From: Novipirellula sp052161655
GTDB taxonomy: Bacteria > Planctomycetota > Planctomycetia > Pirellulales > Pirellulaceae
Direction of reading: 5' to 3'
DNA length: 64,000 bases
NCBI RefSeq assembly: GCF_052161655.1
Contig: NZ_CP197418.1
Span: 7,998,001 to 8,062,000 of the forward strand
The notes below the pieces were generated by a model that was not told the origin of the DNA, searched no databases, and worked only from the letters and a program-made list of their open reading frames with translations. Numbering within the stretch: position 1 is the stretch's first letter; each line of letters begins with the position of its first letter. The position numbers were made by a program, and so were the translations under genes. Positions 34,348 to 43,318 of the stretch are shown here, in pieces.

Positions 34348-35934
34348 TTAGAAATCGGTTTTCTTGCCAGGGACTGGTGTCGCTTGCGAAGCGTCGGCAT
34401 TAGCATCTCCCGTTACATTATCTCTGCGAATTACGTCTCGCAGCTGCGTCAGCAATGCGGTTGATTCTGGTGAAACCGAACCGTCCTCGTACATTTCCAA
34501 ATTGATCGATAGCGGGTAGCGGTCCTGTTGCGCTTTCTGGATGAAACGAGTCAGTTGATCTAAGTTGTATCTGGGTTTCGAAATGGGTGTATTGGGCTCG
34601 ATGTGACCCCACTTCTTCTCGAAGATGAAACATCCATGGCCCTGCAGTCCCTCCTGACCTCCTGCAGCAAAGACGCCGTCCTTCAGCCCGACAATTTGAG
34701 TGTGTCCCTCGCCGCCATAGTAGTCTTGATATTCCGTCAGCTGTGGTTTAATCCACGAGTTGTAAGAAACAAGTCGTTTGGGATTGCCGGTCCTAGCCGC
34801 CTGAGTGATCTCTTTGAACGGAGCGGATAAGATGCCAATCGCAGGTGACGATCGATCGAAGTGGCAATCGTAAAACCGTTGCCCTCCGTCAAACCACCAG
34901 CCGTTCAATTTGTCGCCGTAGCGATCACCGATTTCGGCCAAAATAATCATCAAGTTCTTATACAGCTGCGTCTTGTCGGGTTCATATCCACCGGACGCTT
35001 TCATCCAGTCAGCGTCGATGGAATGACCACAGTCGTAGCCGTAGTGATAGTAGAAAATCAGCTTGATCCCACGCTCATGCAACGCGTCTGCCATTTCCCC
35101 CAACAGATCCCGCGTCGTGGTGCGACCGGCGAGAATGCGATCAAGCGACTCGATCGGTGCCGAGATGTACTGCTGGCCCCACGTGATGGACCAGACGACG
35201 TAAGCCGCGCCCGATTCCTGCACCATGTTGGCAAAAGCGTCTACATCGAAGTCATTGACCTTTTTTTCCCATGGCTTGATCGGTCCCGTCGGAGGTGTCG
35301 CTCGGTTGGTCCACTGGAACATCAGTCCGTAACCAGCGTCCTTGAACCAATCGGGATGCTGTCGCATTGCCAATGCCTCGGTCCGCATCTTGGCTTTGAC
35401 CGCTGGCTGAGTTAGTTCGAGCGAGTCGATTGAAAATCCGCTGGCTGCGTCGACCGCGAGTTGAAGCGAATTGTCTCCGGCATTCAATTGAAGTTGCCCG
35501 AGGTCCAGTCTTTCCCACGCATTTTGTTCCGAGCTAAATTCCAACCGTTGCTCATTACAAGTGAGTGTCATATGCGATCCTTTGGACAACACTAGCGCGC
35601 TGACGTCATAGATCCCATCCGCCGGAACGTGTAGATTCCACCTGATCGAATAGCTCCCCGGTTTCTTTGACGTGACCCACAGATTCATGTGATTGATAAA
35701 GGCCGATCTTAGATTTTTGTCAAACTCTGCTAGACTCGCCGACACTACATTGATCGTCGCTGGATCAATTTTGATGCTGGCCGGAGTGGTGATTGACGTT
35801 GACTCAGGCGTGATCGCATAGTCAGCATTTTTCTCCGTCGCCGATTCCTGCGCATTGGTGGTGCTCGCAGCACAAGCGATACCGGCAACGACCAACAGCC
35901 CGAACGCAAATGGAAGCAGATACTTGTTGATCAT
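34348..35934 (-). CDS. Divergent GH29-like alpha-L-fucosidase with N-terminal beta-rich domain
   Basis: 528 residues, signal peptide LLPFAFGLLVVAGIACAAST. Residues about 50-180 form a beta-rich, possibly sugar-binding domain (IRWNLHVPADGIYDVSALVL). From about 190 a TIM barrel follows: DWFKDAGYGLMFQWTNRATP, AFANMVQESGAAYVVWSITW, GIKLIFYYHYGYD and LNGWWFDGGQRF. D349 in WWFDGG is the expected GH29 nucleophile. The HHDGF block of classical GH29 enzymes is replaced by WSITWGQQY, and HWG by QWTN, so it is a remote member or a related family. Its ATG overlaps the stop of the upstream GH95-like gene (ATGA at 35931-35934), so the two are made in fixed proportion and may act on the same terminal group. 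Confidence 0.8.
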   Translation of the reverse strand: MINKYLLPFAFGLLVVAGIACAASTTNAQESATEKNADYAITPESTSITTPASIKIDPATINVVSASLAEFDKNLRSAFINHMNLWVTSKKPGSYSIRWNLHVPADGIYDVSALVLSKGSHMTLTCNEQRLEFSSEQNAWERLDLGQLQLNAGDNSLQLAVDAASGFSIDSLELTQPAVKAKMRTEALAMRQHPDWFKDAGYGLMFQWTNRATPPTGPIKPWEKKVNDFDVDAFANMVQESGAAYVVWSITWGQQYISAPIESLDRILAGRTTTRDLLGEMADALHERGIKLIFYYHYGYDCGHSIDADWMKASGGYEPDKTQLYKNLMIILAEIGDRYGDKLNGWWFDGGQRFYDCHFDRSSPAIGILSAPFKEITQAARTGNPKRLVSYNSWIKPQLTEYQDYYGGEGHTQIVGLKDGVFAAGGQEGLQGHGCFIFEKKWGHIEPNTPISKPRYNLDQLTRFIQKAQQDRYPLSINLEMYEDGSVSPESTALLTQLRDVIRRDNVTGDANADASQATPVPGKKTDF

Positions 35935-38336
35935 TTTGCCGTGGTCTTTTCGGGGTAGTAAAACTTGTGTCCGGGCAGACGAACCGTCTTGTCGCTGAGT
36001 CCAAACAGATTGCGGTTTGAATCGCTGACAGGTATCGGTTCGATTTGGAAGTCAATTCGTTCTAACGCGACCGGTGACAACGTGGCTGACTCCCCTTTCT
36101 TAAGTGCGATTTGATAGAAGCCATCGTCGGACTTAGAAACGTTCTGTTCTTTGCCGTTGATATAGATCTTCGGGTTGGGGATGTCGGTTTGGACGAAGCA
36201 CGCAAATCCTGCCAGACTTTCCACAGTCACAAACTGGGTCACCCCGTCTTTCTTTTTAGCGGTAACCAGGAAGGCCCCCTGCGTTCGCAAATTCCGAAAG
36301 GCAACTTCGCCCCAGATTTCGGGTGTCCCGCGGAACACGCGAATCTTGCCACCCCAACTCTGCAGCAACATGTCGTGGATACAGGTGGCGAACGAAAGCG
36401 GGCTTTCGATCACAGGGTTTCCTTCGGCGTACATGGTCGTCGGCGAAACATTTTTGTGTTGGATCAAAAAATCGAGATAGTGATATGCCTTTTCTTTGTC
36501 GCCCAGCCAAGCGTACATTGATGCGGCACCCGTCGCGGTGTACCCGGTGACCGGCATCGCGCCGACCTTGATGCCGCTGTTGATCGAAACATCGAGCCAA
36601 TGATCGAGCGAGGTACGAAGCATCTTTGCGTCCGCTTCCTCCTCTGGCGTGATGACGGCCAGCGGGTAGAAACCGAGTAGGTGCGAGTAGTGGCGGTGCG
36701 GTTTATCAAACGGAATATCCTTGCCGATTCGCAGCCCATTTTCGTCGATCTGAAATCCAACAAGGTTGTCGACAACGTTCTGCCACTCAGACGCCAGCGG
36801 ATCGTTCAGGTGGTGCTCTTCGTTGATGTCGAGAAGCGTTTGACAGGCCCAGCGGAGCAGTGCAATCGAGAAGTTGATGTCTTGGCCATGTCCACCGGGA
36901 TACTCGGGTGACCAACTCCGGCTGATGTGAATTTTGCCGTCATCGGATTTCACCGGACGTTCACGAAGAAAGTTCAAGTAAGCGTTGACGTTCTTTCGCA
37001 ATAGCGGGAACAGGCCATCTCGCATCCGCGTCCGATCACCCGCGAATTCGCAGTGCAGCCAATAGTTGTTCAGGATCCAGGCCAGCATGTCCGGCACTTT
37101 GCCGTGATCGTAGGCTTCACAATCCTGCGGGAAGCAGGCGGCAATCGCTGCGCTATCCTTCCATCGCTCGGGAACATTCTTGGCAAGATTGTCAGCATAC
37201 TTATCCAAATTATTCGGAAGCGATTCGCCAAGCGACATCCGATTGGCCGTCAAGTGCGTCCAGTATTGCAATTCCACATTCAGATCACCCCAAACCATCG
37301 GCCAGAACGTGCGGTGATACCACGGCCCCATCAAGTCGAGGATGGGGCCATTCTCTCGCATCGCCGAACCCAGCTTGTACATCTGGATCCAATAGAACGC
37401 CTCCTTCTCGGGATCGTTGATCGTCAAAAAGCTGAGCGGATAGTATTCGTGCCACCACTCGCGATGAGAGGAAACGAAAGTCTCGGCCTTCCTCCGTTGC
37501 CGCGCGTCGAGCAAATTCTTCTTCGCCGTTGCCAAGCTATCATGCTCCGGAAAGCTATGATGGATGCTTGCGGTCAGCAACTGTTTGCCCGACGGATCGC
37601 CTGTGATCTGCCAGCCGGTGGTGGTTTCGCCGCGTCCGTCGAGCAGCGGCTGAAAACAAAACTGCATGCCATCTTCTTCGCTTAACGTCGGCTCTGGAGG
37701 AAGCGGATAGGGGGCGGTTCGCATCTTGTCCCAGCTGCGGCCCTTGGGCCCACCGCCCGCATCGAGCGTCTCTTTCACCGGCGCGATCGGCGTTTCCGGA
37801 TGCCATGTGATTTGGATCGACTCACCGCCTTCGGCCTGCGTTTCAAAAGAAATCACATCGGTTTGGCTATGCGAAAACGCATGAACCCGGTAGGAACCGT
37901 TAGCTGTGTTGATCGTCCCGGTCAGTTCGGCGTTCCATAATCCAAGTCGCAGATCGACCCCCGTGATCTCTCCATTGGATTCCATATTGAAGTGCCCCAA
38001 TGGCAAGCGGCTTCGATAGATCCACAAATTCGCGTCCTCTCCATTGGGCAGCCGATGGTCGTAGTAGTCATGACGCCCGGCGTAGATCGAGATTACATTC
38101 TTGGCTTCGTCCGCCGCCTGATAGAACAGGACACCCACGTTGCCATTGCCGGTATACGGAGCGACCTCCCAGCGGTTTGGAATGCGATCCCAGACCATGT
38201 CGTGCTGCGAAAGAAACGCTTGCCAGTCAATCGGATTCACATGTCGGCCGTTGTTTTCAAGCGACTGCGCGGATGTCCATGCCATCGGCGAGCAAACAAA
38301 CGAAAACACGAAAAGACATCGTAGGATGGGTTTCAT
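35931..38336 (-). CDS. Divergent GH95-like (alpha/alpha)6-barrel glycosidase with altered catalytic residues
   Basis: ATG 38336 gives 801 residues with a signal peptide (KPILRCLFVFSFVCSPMAWT). The start EVAPYTGNGNVGVLFYQA is a relaxed form of GH95 GNGRLGAM. The barrel has WGDLNVELQYW, SRSWSPEYPGGHG, HRHYSHLLGFYP and IHDMLLQSWGGKIRVFRGTP, clearly parallel to GH95 blocks. By eye, the first catalytic Asn is Asp, the second Asn is kept, the acid Glu is kept (E478 in SPEY), and the base segment QIDGNFG is VIESPLS, with Glu for Asp. Substrate specificity probably differs from fucose, for example another 6-deoxy or uronic sugar. It could also be inactive. It is translationally coupled to the GH29-like gene. 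Confidence 0.8.
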   Translation of the reverse strand: MKPILRCLFVFSFVCSPMAWTSAQSLENNGRHVNPIDWQAFLSQHDMVWDRIPNRWEVAPYTGNGNVGVLFYQAADEAKNVISIYAGRHDYYDHRLPNGEDANLWIYRSRLPLGHFNMESNGEITGVDLRLGLWNAELTGTINTANGSYRVHAFSHSQTDVISFETQAEGGESIQITWHPETPIAPVKETLDAGGGPKGRSWDKMRTAPYPLPPEPTLSEEDGMQFCFQPLLDGRGETTTGWQITGDPSGKQLLTASIHHSFPEHDSLATAKKNLLDARQRRKAETFVSSHREWWHEYYPLSFLTINDPEKEAFYWIQMYKLGSAMRENGPILDLMGPWYHRTFWPMVWGDLNVELQYWTHLTANRMSLGESLPNNLDKYADNLAKNVPERWKDSAAIAACFPQDCEAYDHGKVPDMLAWILNNYWLHCEFAGDRTRMRDGLFPLLRKNVNAYLNFLRERPVKSDDGKIHISRSWSPEYPGGHGQDINFSIALLRWACQTLLDINEEHHLNDPLASEWQNVVDNLVGFQIDENGLRIGKDIPFDKPHRHYSHLLGFYPLAVITPEEEADAKMLRTSLDHWLDVSINSGIKVGAMPVTGYTATGAASMYAWLGDKEKAYHYLDFLIQHKNVSPTTMYAEGNPVIESPLSFATCIHDMLLQSWGGKIRVFRGTPEIWGEVAFRNLRTQGAFLVTAKKKDGVTQFVTVESLAGFACFVQTDIPNPKIYINGKEQNVSKSDDGFYQIALKKGESATLSPVALERIDFQIEPIPVSDSNRNLFGLSDKTVRLPGHKFYYPEKTTAK

Positions 38337-38486
38337 TGGGCAGGACATCATTAGATGACGGTGAGAGCGTGAGGATCTTTTAAACGGTTGCGATAGCGAC
38401 ATGTTGTGCGACCAATCACGACACGACTTCAGATTGTGACTCGTACAGATTTTTCGTCTCGTCTGGGCGGGCTTTCATGTCGTAAA

Positions 38487-39326
38487 CTACCGGCTCAGGA
38501 CCGGGACTCGCTTTTCGCTTTCGACCGGAGCGTCGTTAAACATCATTAACTTGAACTCGCCGTTGGGCTGCTGCTGCACCATCCAAATCCCTGTATTGGA
38601 AATTCCTGGAAACCCGACCAGAGGATCTTTGGTGAGCATTCTTAGAATGGCTTTTCCGCTGCTGCCATGCCCCGACAAAAGGATCGTTTTATCCGATCCG
38701 CCAAACCGATCCTGGATCATGTCGAGCACTCGCTGCACAACCACTCGTGCCGCAGCAGACGATCTCTCGTCGGCCTCCCGTCCTTCCCCAGCGCGGGGCA
38801 CCTTAAAGTTGTTCATGCCGTCCTTACGTAGCGAGAACCATTGTGTTTCATCGGAGGGCAATTCGACCGCTTTCCCCCCACCAAGAATTTTGTCCGTGGG
38901 CTCTGGAAGATCGGTAGAAAGGATCAACGAACTTGCTCTTAGTTCGTGTAGCTCGGGCCAGATCTCGGCCTTGCTTTCGATCTCTTTCAGATACGGCAAG
39001 ATGGTATTCCTGCAACGCCACATCGGACTTGTGGCGATGAAATCAAAGTCGTATTTCTTCAGTTTGCCAGCCACTGCGGCCTGTTGTGCCATACCCTCCG
39101 GGGTAAACACATCGGGATCCCCGACATAGGCAGGCCATTTTTCCTTGGGGACATCGGCCCAGTCTGCTGCAACGTTGTGTCCGCCTTCTGCATGACGGAT
39201 ATAGAAAATCTTTAGCCCTGCCTCGGCAGTTCTGGTCGCTTGCTCGGTTTCGGCAAAGGAAATTATGGGAGCCAGCGACGCCCAGAAACCTGCGGCTAAA
39301 AACAAACAGATTCTTTTGGTCCACAT
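38487..39326 (-). CDS. Secreted histidine phosphatase-superfamily protein
   Basis: ATG 39326 yields 279 residues with a signal peptide (KRICLFLAAGFWASLAPIIS). FYIRHAEGGHN contains the R44-H45 phosphate-binding and catalytic His of the branch-1/2 histidine phosphatase fold. FIATSPMWRCRNTILPYL has the conserved second Arg, and LLSGHGSSGKAIL the second His. The catalytic set therefore looks complete. It lies between a sulfatase and the GH95-like/GH29-like pair. Phosphatases of this class are unusual among polysaccharide-degrading enzymes. It may remove phosphate from sugars, scavenge phosphate, or be an anomalous sulfate-ester or hydrolase variant. No firm function. Confidence 0.8.
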   Translation of the reverse strand: MWTKRICLFLAAGFWASLAPIISFAETEQATRTAEAGLKIFYIRHAEGGHNVAADWADVPKEKWPAYVGDPDVFTPEGMAQQAAVAGKLKKYDFDFIATSPMWRCRNTILPYLKEIESKAEIWPELHELRASSLILSTDLPEPTDKILGGGKAVELPSDETQWFSLRKDGMNNFKVPRAGEGREADERSSAAARVVVQRVLDMIQDRFGGSDKTILLSGHGSSGKAILRMLTKDPLVGFPGISNTGIWMVQQQPNGEFKLMMFNDAPVESEKRVPVLSR

Positions 39327-39483
39327 CACGTAGTTTCTCAGTCGTTTTAAAATGTCTTCTCGATCAATATCCCCGAGCAATAGCAGCTATTAGCCGGTAA
39401 AAAGCGAAACGCCATCACCGGTTTCGGTCGCGTCACAATCTACCCTCAGGGAACGAGCGGTTTATTACGATTAGTGGATTTCC

Positions 39484-39612
39484 GCCGTCTGGCGACGGCA
39501 GCTACGTCGACATCCGGTACTTAATCCCCGCTTGTTCCTAAGTGTGTAGGGCCGGTTCCTACCGGCCGACTCCATCACATCCTCAGCCGCGGCCGGTAGG
39601 AACCGGCCCTAC
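39484..39612. repeat. TGGC-loop hairpin and a perfect 22-base inverted repeat pair
   Basis: CCGTC-TGGC-GACGG at 39485-39498 is followed by CAGCTACG. Then 39546-39567 and 39591-39612 are perfect inverted copies of a 22-base block built on GGCCGGTAGGAACCGGCC, each arm nearly self-complementary. A one-mismatch copy is at 13652-13673. They fill the gap between the phosphatase and the sulfatase upstream of it and could serve as a terminator-like structure; there is no T-tract. Confidence 0.8.
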
Positions 39613-39626
39613 TCGAAACGGGACAC

Positions 39627-41513
39627 CTATTTTTCGCTCGTGCTTAAGTTCGCTTGCAATGCGGCAGCGGAAAACTTCTGCTTCTTGGTCGACTGCACCT
39701 CGGGATAGCTAACCAGAAAGTTGTTTTCGTCGATCAGGTTGATGAAGTAATGCGTTGTCCCATCGGGTAACTCAGCAGTCACTTTGCCATCGGCACTTAC
39801 CTTTGCCGAAGCACGGAAGTACTCTTCATCGCGTGCACCACCGTTGAGTGTGTAGATCAAGTCGGCTCGGACCACCTCCGCTCCGTTTTCCGTAAACTCG
39901 AACTCGACCGTCTTGCCGTGTTGCGAATGCGAGACCACCGATGGCACTTTGTCTTTGTGTGGCAGATCGCCTCTGTAGTTTGGATTGTAGCTGGGGTAGC
40001 TCGCCTTCATCTCGGTCAGCGCATGATCCAGTTCGCGTAACATCGCTTTCGACTTTTCCGGCATTTCCTTCGCCAGATTTTTCGATTCCTCGATATCCGC
40101 TCGCTGCTGCTTGCCATCGACTGTCTCATAAAGACGAAACAGCTCGAAGCGTGAGGTGGAAGGGTTGTTCGCAAAGTCGTAGTTATGAATCAACTTGTAG
40201 TCGCCGATGCGGATCGTGCTTTCCAGCGCCGCGCCATGAGGAAAGTGCCAAACCATCGTGTCACGCACCGATCCATCGGTCTCCTTGACGAGTGAGGGAT
40301 CGGTCGGATCGCCCAACAACAGAGGAGCCAGATCACAGCCGTCGAGATGTTTGTCTTGCGGTTTCTCGACACCGGCGAGCGTCAGAATGGTCGGATAGAA
40401 ATCAAGTCCGTTCGCCATCACGTCGGTTTGCACACCTGCCGGGATCCCGGGGCCAGTGACGATCAATGGCACTCGCGTACCACCTTCCATCGCCGAAATT
40501 TTTCCGCGAGCCAGCGGGTGATTGTCGGTGTAACGCTCCGCTGGGCTTCCCTCCATGCCACCGTTGTCGGACGTGAATATCAGGTAAGTGTTTTCGTTGA
40601 GAGTATGTCCGGGCCAGCGTGGGTCTTCCGTACTTCCCAGGTAATCAAACACTTGCCCAAGGTAGTAATCCAACTCCTGAACCATCGAGGCGTAGAAGGG
40701 ATTGAGTTGTCCAGGCGTATCTTTCTTTGGTGTCGCCGCCGGATCGGTTCCCAATCGTTCCGCGTACTTCTTCAAATGCGCTTCCGACCGAGTGTGAATC
40801 GGTGCGTGAACCAACCACGTCGCGTAATACAAAAAGAAAGGCTTATCTTTACTCTCCTTCAGGAACGTCAACGCGTCCTCATTGGTCTGATGAAACGGGT
40901 ATCCGTTGGCGTCGAGTCGAAATGGATCATCCGGTGCATCCGTCGCAAAATCGGCAAGTCGATCTTTCACGCTGCTCCGCGAGCCGCGACTAGAGCGGGT
41001 GAAATCGAAGCCTTGATCCTCGGGCTGAGGAAACGAATTGTGATCGATGGCCATATGCCATTTCCCTGAATGCCCGGTGACATACCCATTGTCGCGCAAC
41101 ACCTTGGCGAGTGTCACTTCATTGGCTGGCATCCGACCGCTGTACCAGGGGTCCATCATTCGCGAGTTAACTTGGTTGATCGGAGCCGGTGGCGCACCGC
41201 CGACAACGTGCGTTTTCTGTGCCCTCGCAGGATGGTTACCACTCATGATCGCGCATCGTGACGGCGCACACGTCGGTGCGGGCGAATACGCTTGCCAGAA
41301 CATCACCCCCTTGGTCGCCAATGCATCAATATTCGGCGTCTCGTAAGGACTAGGCTCGTCGATGTCGTAGCACTTGACGTCTTGCCATCCCAAATCATCC
41401 GTCAAGATCAAGACGATGTTCGGTTGGGGGCGAGCCTCTACAGCAGCGACGGATACCGATCCCAGCAGCACAAGAATCGCAACAACATGCGGCAGTGGCT
41501 TGATTAGGTACAT
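39627..41513 (-). CDS. Secreted S1-family sulfatase (C82-A-P-S-R) with extra C-terminal beta domain
   Basis: 628 residues, signal peptide LPHVVAILVLLGSVSVAAVE. PNIVLILTDDLGWQDVKCYD is the first metal site, C82-A-P-S-R86 in PTCAPSRCAIMSGNHP the formylglycine motif, HSGKWHMAID the Lys/His block and FTSDNGGMEG the second metal motif. About 110 residues beyond the usual sulfatase end (from DKVPSVVSHSQHGKTVEFEF) form a beta-rich module of unknown role, possibly glycan binding. It resembles the truncated sulfatase at 28861-29307. A 21-base-period direct repeat lies 215-244 bases upstream of its start, a likely regulator site. Confidence 0.92.
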   Translation of the reverse strand: MYLIKPLPHVVAILVLLGSVSVAAVEARPQPNIVLILTDDLGWQDVKCYDIDEPSPYETPNIDALATKGVMFWQAYSPAPTCAPSRCAIMSGNHPARAQKTHVVGGAPPAPINQVNSRMMDPWYSGRMPANEVTLAKVLRDNGYVTGHSGKWHMAIDHNSFPQPEDQGFDFTRSSRGSRSSVKDRLADFATDAPDDPFRLDANGYPFHQTNEDALTFLKESKDKPFFLYYATWLVHAPIHTRSEAHLKKYAERLGTDPAATPKKDTPGQLNPFYASMVQELDYYLGQVFDYLGSTEDPRWPGHTLNENTYLIFTSDNGGMEGSPAERYTDNHPLARGKISAMEGGTRVPLIVTGPGIPAGVQTDVMANGLDFYPTILTLAGVEKPQDKHLDGCDLAPLLLGDPTDPSLVKETDGSVRDTMVWHFPHGAALESTIRIGDYKLIHNYDFANNPSTSRFELFRLYETVDGKQQRADIEESKNLAKEMPEKSKAMLRELDHALTEMKASYPSYNPNYRGDLPHKDKVPSVVSHSQHGKTVEFEFTENGAEVVRADLIYTLNGGARDEEYFRASAKVSADGKVTAELPDGTTHYFINLIDENNFLVSYPEVQSTKKQKFSAAALQANLSTSEK

Positions 41514-41831
41514 TTAAGTATTCCTGGCTAAGGTCTTCGTTTCTCAAGCATCGCGAGATTTGCGGCTTCGGCATGATTGCTCGCAGGCTGAATCGCGGAG
41601 CCTCTGGGGACAGCGAACTAACGTTTTGCGACACACCTTCCGTCTCGAACAGTTCTAAGCCTGCTACGGAAAACAATCGGCCAACACGAACCACTATGGC
41701 GCAGGCGGGCCCCCTAATCAATAATGTTTTGCGACATAGTGATGTCAATTTGCGACATTGGTCGCAGTAGCCCTGAATTGAGAGAGCACGACGATCGGTA
41801 CGCCGCTCGCTGGGGAAGGACTGAGAATGAG
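41514..41831. other. 318-base upstream region of the sulfatase, no gene seen
   Basis: No protein-like frame. It holds the direct repeat at 41728-41757 and one further TTTGCGACA at 41625-41633, all in the same orientation. No clear promoter hexamers could be assigned by eye. Confidence 0.6.
41728..41757 (-). promoter_or_regulatory. Candidate AraC/XylR-type operator: TTTGCGACA direct repeat with 21-base period
   Basis: TTTGCGACA at 41728-41736 and again at 41749-41757, start to start 21 bases, two helical turns. The 12-base spacer TAGTGATGTCAA resembles the spacer CAGCGATAACAA of the matching site at 56790-56819. It sits about 215 bases upstream of the sulfatase start. AraC-family regulators typically bind two direct half-sites 21 bases apart. 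Confidence 0.55.
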
Positions 41832-43199
41832 TCAATTCCAGGTGACTTTTCCCCTATTGTTTTCAACATCTAACCACACCGAGGCATGTTCAAACTCGCG
41901 AGTGTAGATATAGCCTTGTTGCTCTGCTGGTCCCTGCGGTGCGCCCAATCGCTTTTTGTATTCCGGAAGTGACTTCAGCCAGAGACCGCTTTGACAAACG
42001 TTGTTTTTGCCGCGGGTGTCAACGCAGTATCCGTCATTCAAAAACAGGTAGCTATATTTCTCAGCACAGACCAGAAAAAGGGCTAATTTGAAGTGCAATT
42101 GGTCCTGTGGAATGTCTGAAAGATCATCAAGCCGAGTGTGTAGCTCATCAACACCGTCCGATACGCTGTTTTCCCCAATCCCCATCGTCATCGCTATGAT
42201 CTTTCCCTGGCGAGCAGCCTTCTGAGTGGCAGCGATCCCTTTCACCAAATAATCTGCTTTGCTCAACTGCGTGCCTGCTGGCGTCGTGAAACACTCGAGG
42301 TAGGAGCCGTCAAAGTAATTCATAAATTCCAGCCCCCCGTCCTCGAAGCGGGCCCGAATGATATTCGCAACCATCAGCTTCTCGGGACCAAGAGCCGTGC
42401 GAGTTTCCGTCATCATCTCGCGATAACCTTCGATCGTCTGTTGCTTTTTGCCTGGTGGAAGCTGTCCCTTCAAAAACGACGTCAAAACTTTCACATTGCC
42501 ATCGAGAAACAATCCGTCCACATACGGGCTCTTGCAAACCTCAGCGGCGGTAGCGACCCACCAATTTCGAAGTGCCTCGCTGGATGTGTCATACGCTCTC
42601 TCACTGCCTCGGATTAATTGATCGTTGCCACTCTTATCCTGCAGATACCAACCGGGTATGTCCGCGAGTTGTTTGTCGAAGCTGTAGGTCCCGTAGTGAA
42701 CAATCACATTTCGATAAAACAACACCTTCGCATTGGGATTCACTAGCTTGATCGCTTTGGCGGCTTGAATCGTTCCTGCGTCGGTGGAACCAAAAGTTCG
42801 GCTACCGGTAGTTTTCTCCAATGTGATCAACGGGAACCCAGCAAGGTAGTTCAGCTCCTCATCCGTGAACGCATCGAGCTTCCTGATGTGCATGTAAAGA
42901 GGAAGCGTTTCCCAACTAAATTCCGGCATGCGACTCGGCGATCCAGCTTGGGTGACGTCATCCTTCCCGTCTTCAAATGCCTCCCGTACAATCTTCTGCG
43001 ATGCTTCGGAAAGAGAGGCAACCGGAAACGTATAACGTCGACCATCCTCTCTTCTAACGGTGAGATCGCCGGCGTTTAGTTCGAGCAGGTCGGCTTGGAT
43101 TCTCCGTCCCTTTGTGTCCACCAAGTCGACTGCGACGGCGGGCAGCAGCCCGTAAAAAACGAGCACTAGAAACACTAAAGCAATTTTCAGCAACTTCAT
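41832..43199 (-). CDS. Secreted SHD1-domain protein fused to a putative TIM-barrel glycoside hydrolase
   Basis: 455 residues, signal peptide KLLKIALVFLVLVFYGLLPA. Residues about 24-75 (LVDTKGRRIQADLLELNAGD, YTFPVASLSE) match the SLA1 homology domain 1 (SHD1), frequent in planctomycete exported proteins. From about 95 (FSWETLPLYMHIRKLDAFTD) a barrel follows with GTIQAAKAIKLVNPNAKVLF, YVDGLFLDGNVKVL and KLMVANIIRARFEDGG. This resembles the hypothetical glycosyl hydrolase families grouped with GHL15 (PF14885); the acidic residues in FLDGN and FEDGG are candidates for the active site. It lies 119 bases downstream of a sulfatase. A glycosidase role is likely but unproven. Confidence 0.65.
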   Translation of the reverse strand: MKLLKIALVFLVLVFYGLLPAVAVDLVDTKGRRIQADLLELNAGDLTVRREDGRRYTFPVASLSEASQKIVREAFEDGKDDVTQAGSPSRMPEFSWETLPLYMHIRKLDAFTDEELNYLAGFPLITLEKTTGSRTFGSTDAGTIQAAKAIKLVNPNAKVLFYRNVIVHYGTYSFDKQLADIPGWYLQDKSGNDQLIRGSERAYDTSSEALRNWWVATAAEVCKSPYVDGLFLDGNVKVLTSFLKGQLPPGKKQQTIEGYREMMTETRTALGPEKLMVANIIRARFEDGGLEFMNYFDGSYLECFTTPAGTQLSKADYLVKGIAATQKAARQGKIIAMTMGIGENSVSDGVDELHTRLDDLSDIPQDQLHFKLALFLVCAEKYSYLFLNDGYCVDTRGKNNVCQSGLWLKSLPEYKKRLGAPQGPAEQQGYIYTREFEHASVWLDVENNRGKVTWN

Positions 43200-43318
43200 A
43201 CTGATTCACCAAAAACGGGATGAACAAAGAGGACATCAAGGCTTGGTTGTTTGATCCAAGCCAACGTAGCTTGGAAATCAAGGTCCGTCACCGAACGTTC
43301 ACGCGCAGGCAGGGATGA

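Noticed and set aside
39546..39612. Perfect 22-base inverted repeat as a rho-independent terminator
   Set aside because: Stem is strong but there is no T-tract after it on the minus strand, and related copies occur elsewhere, so it is listed as a repeat.
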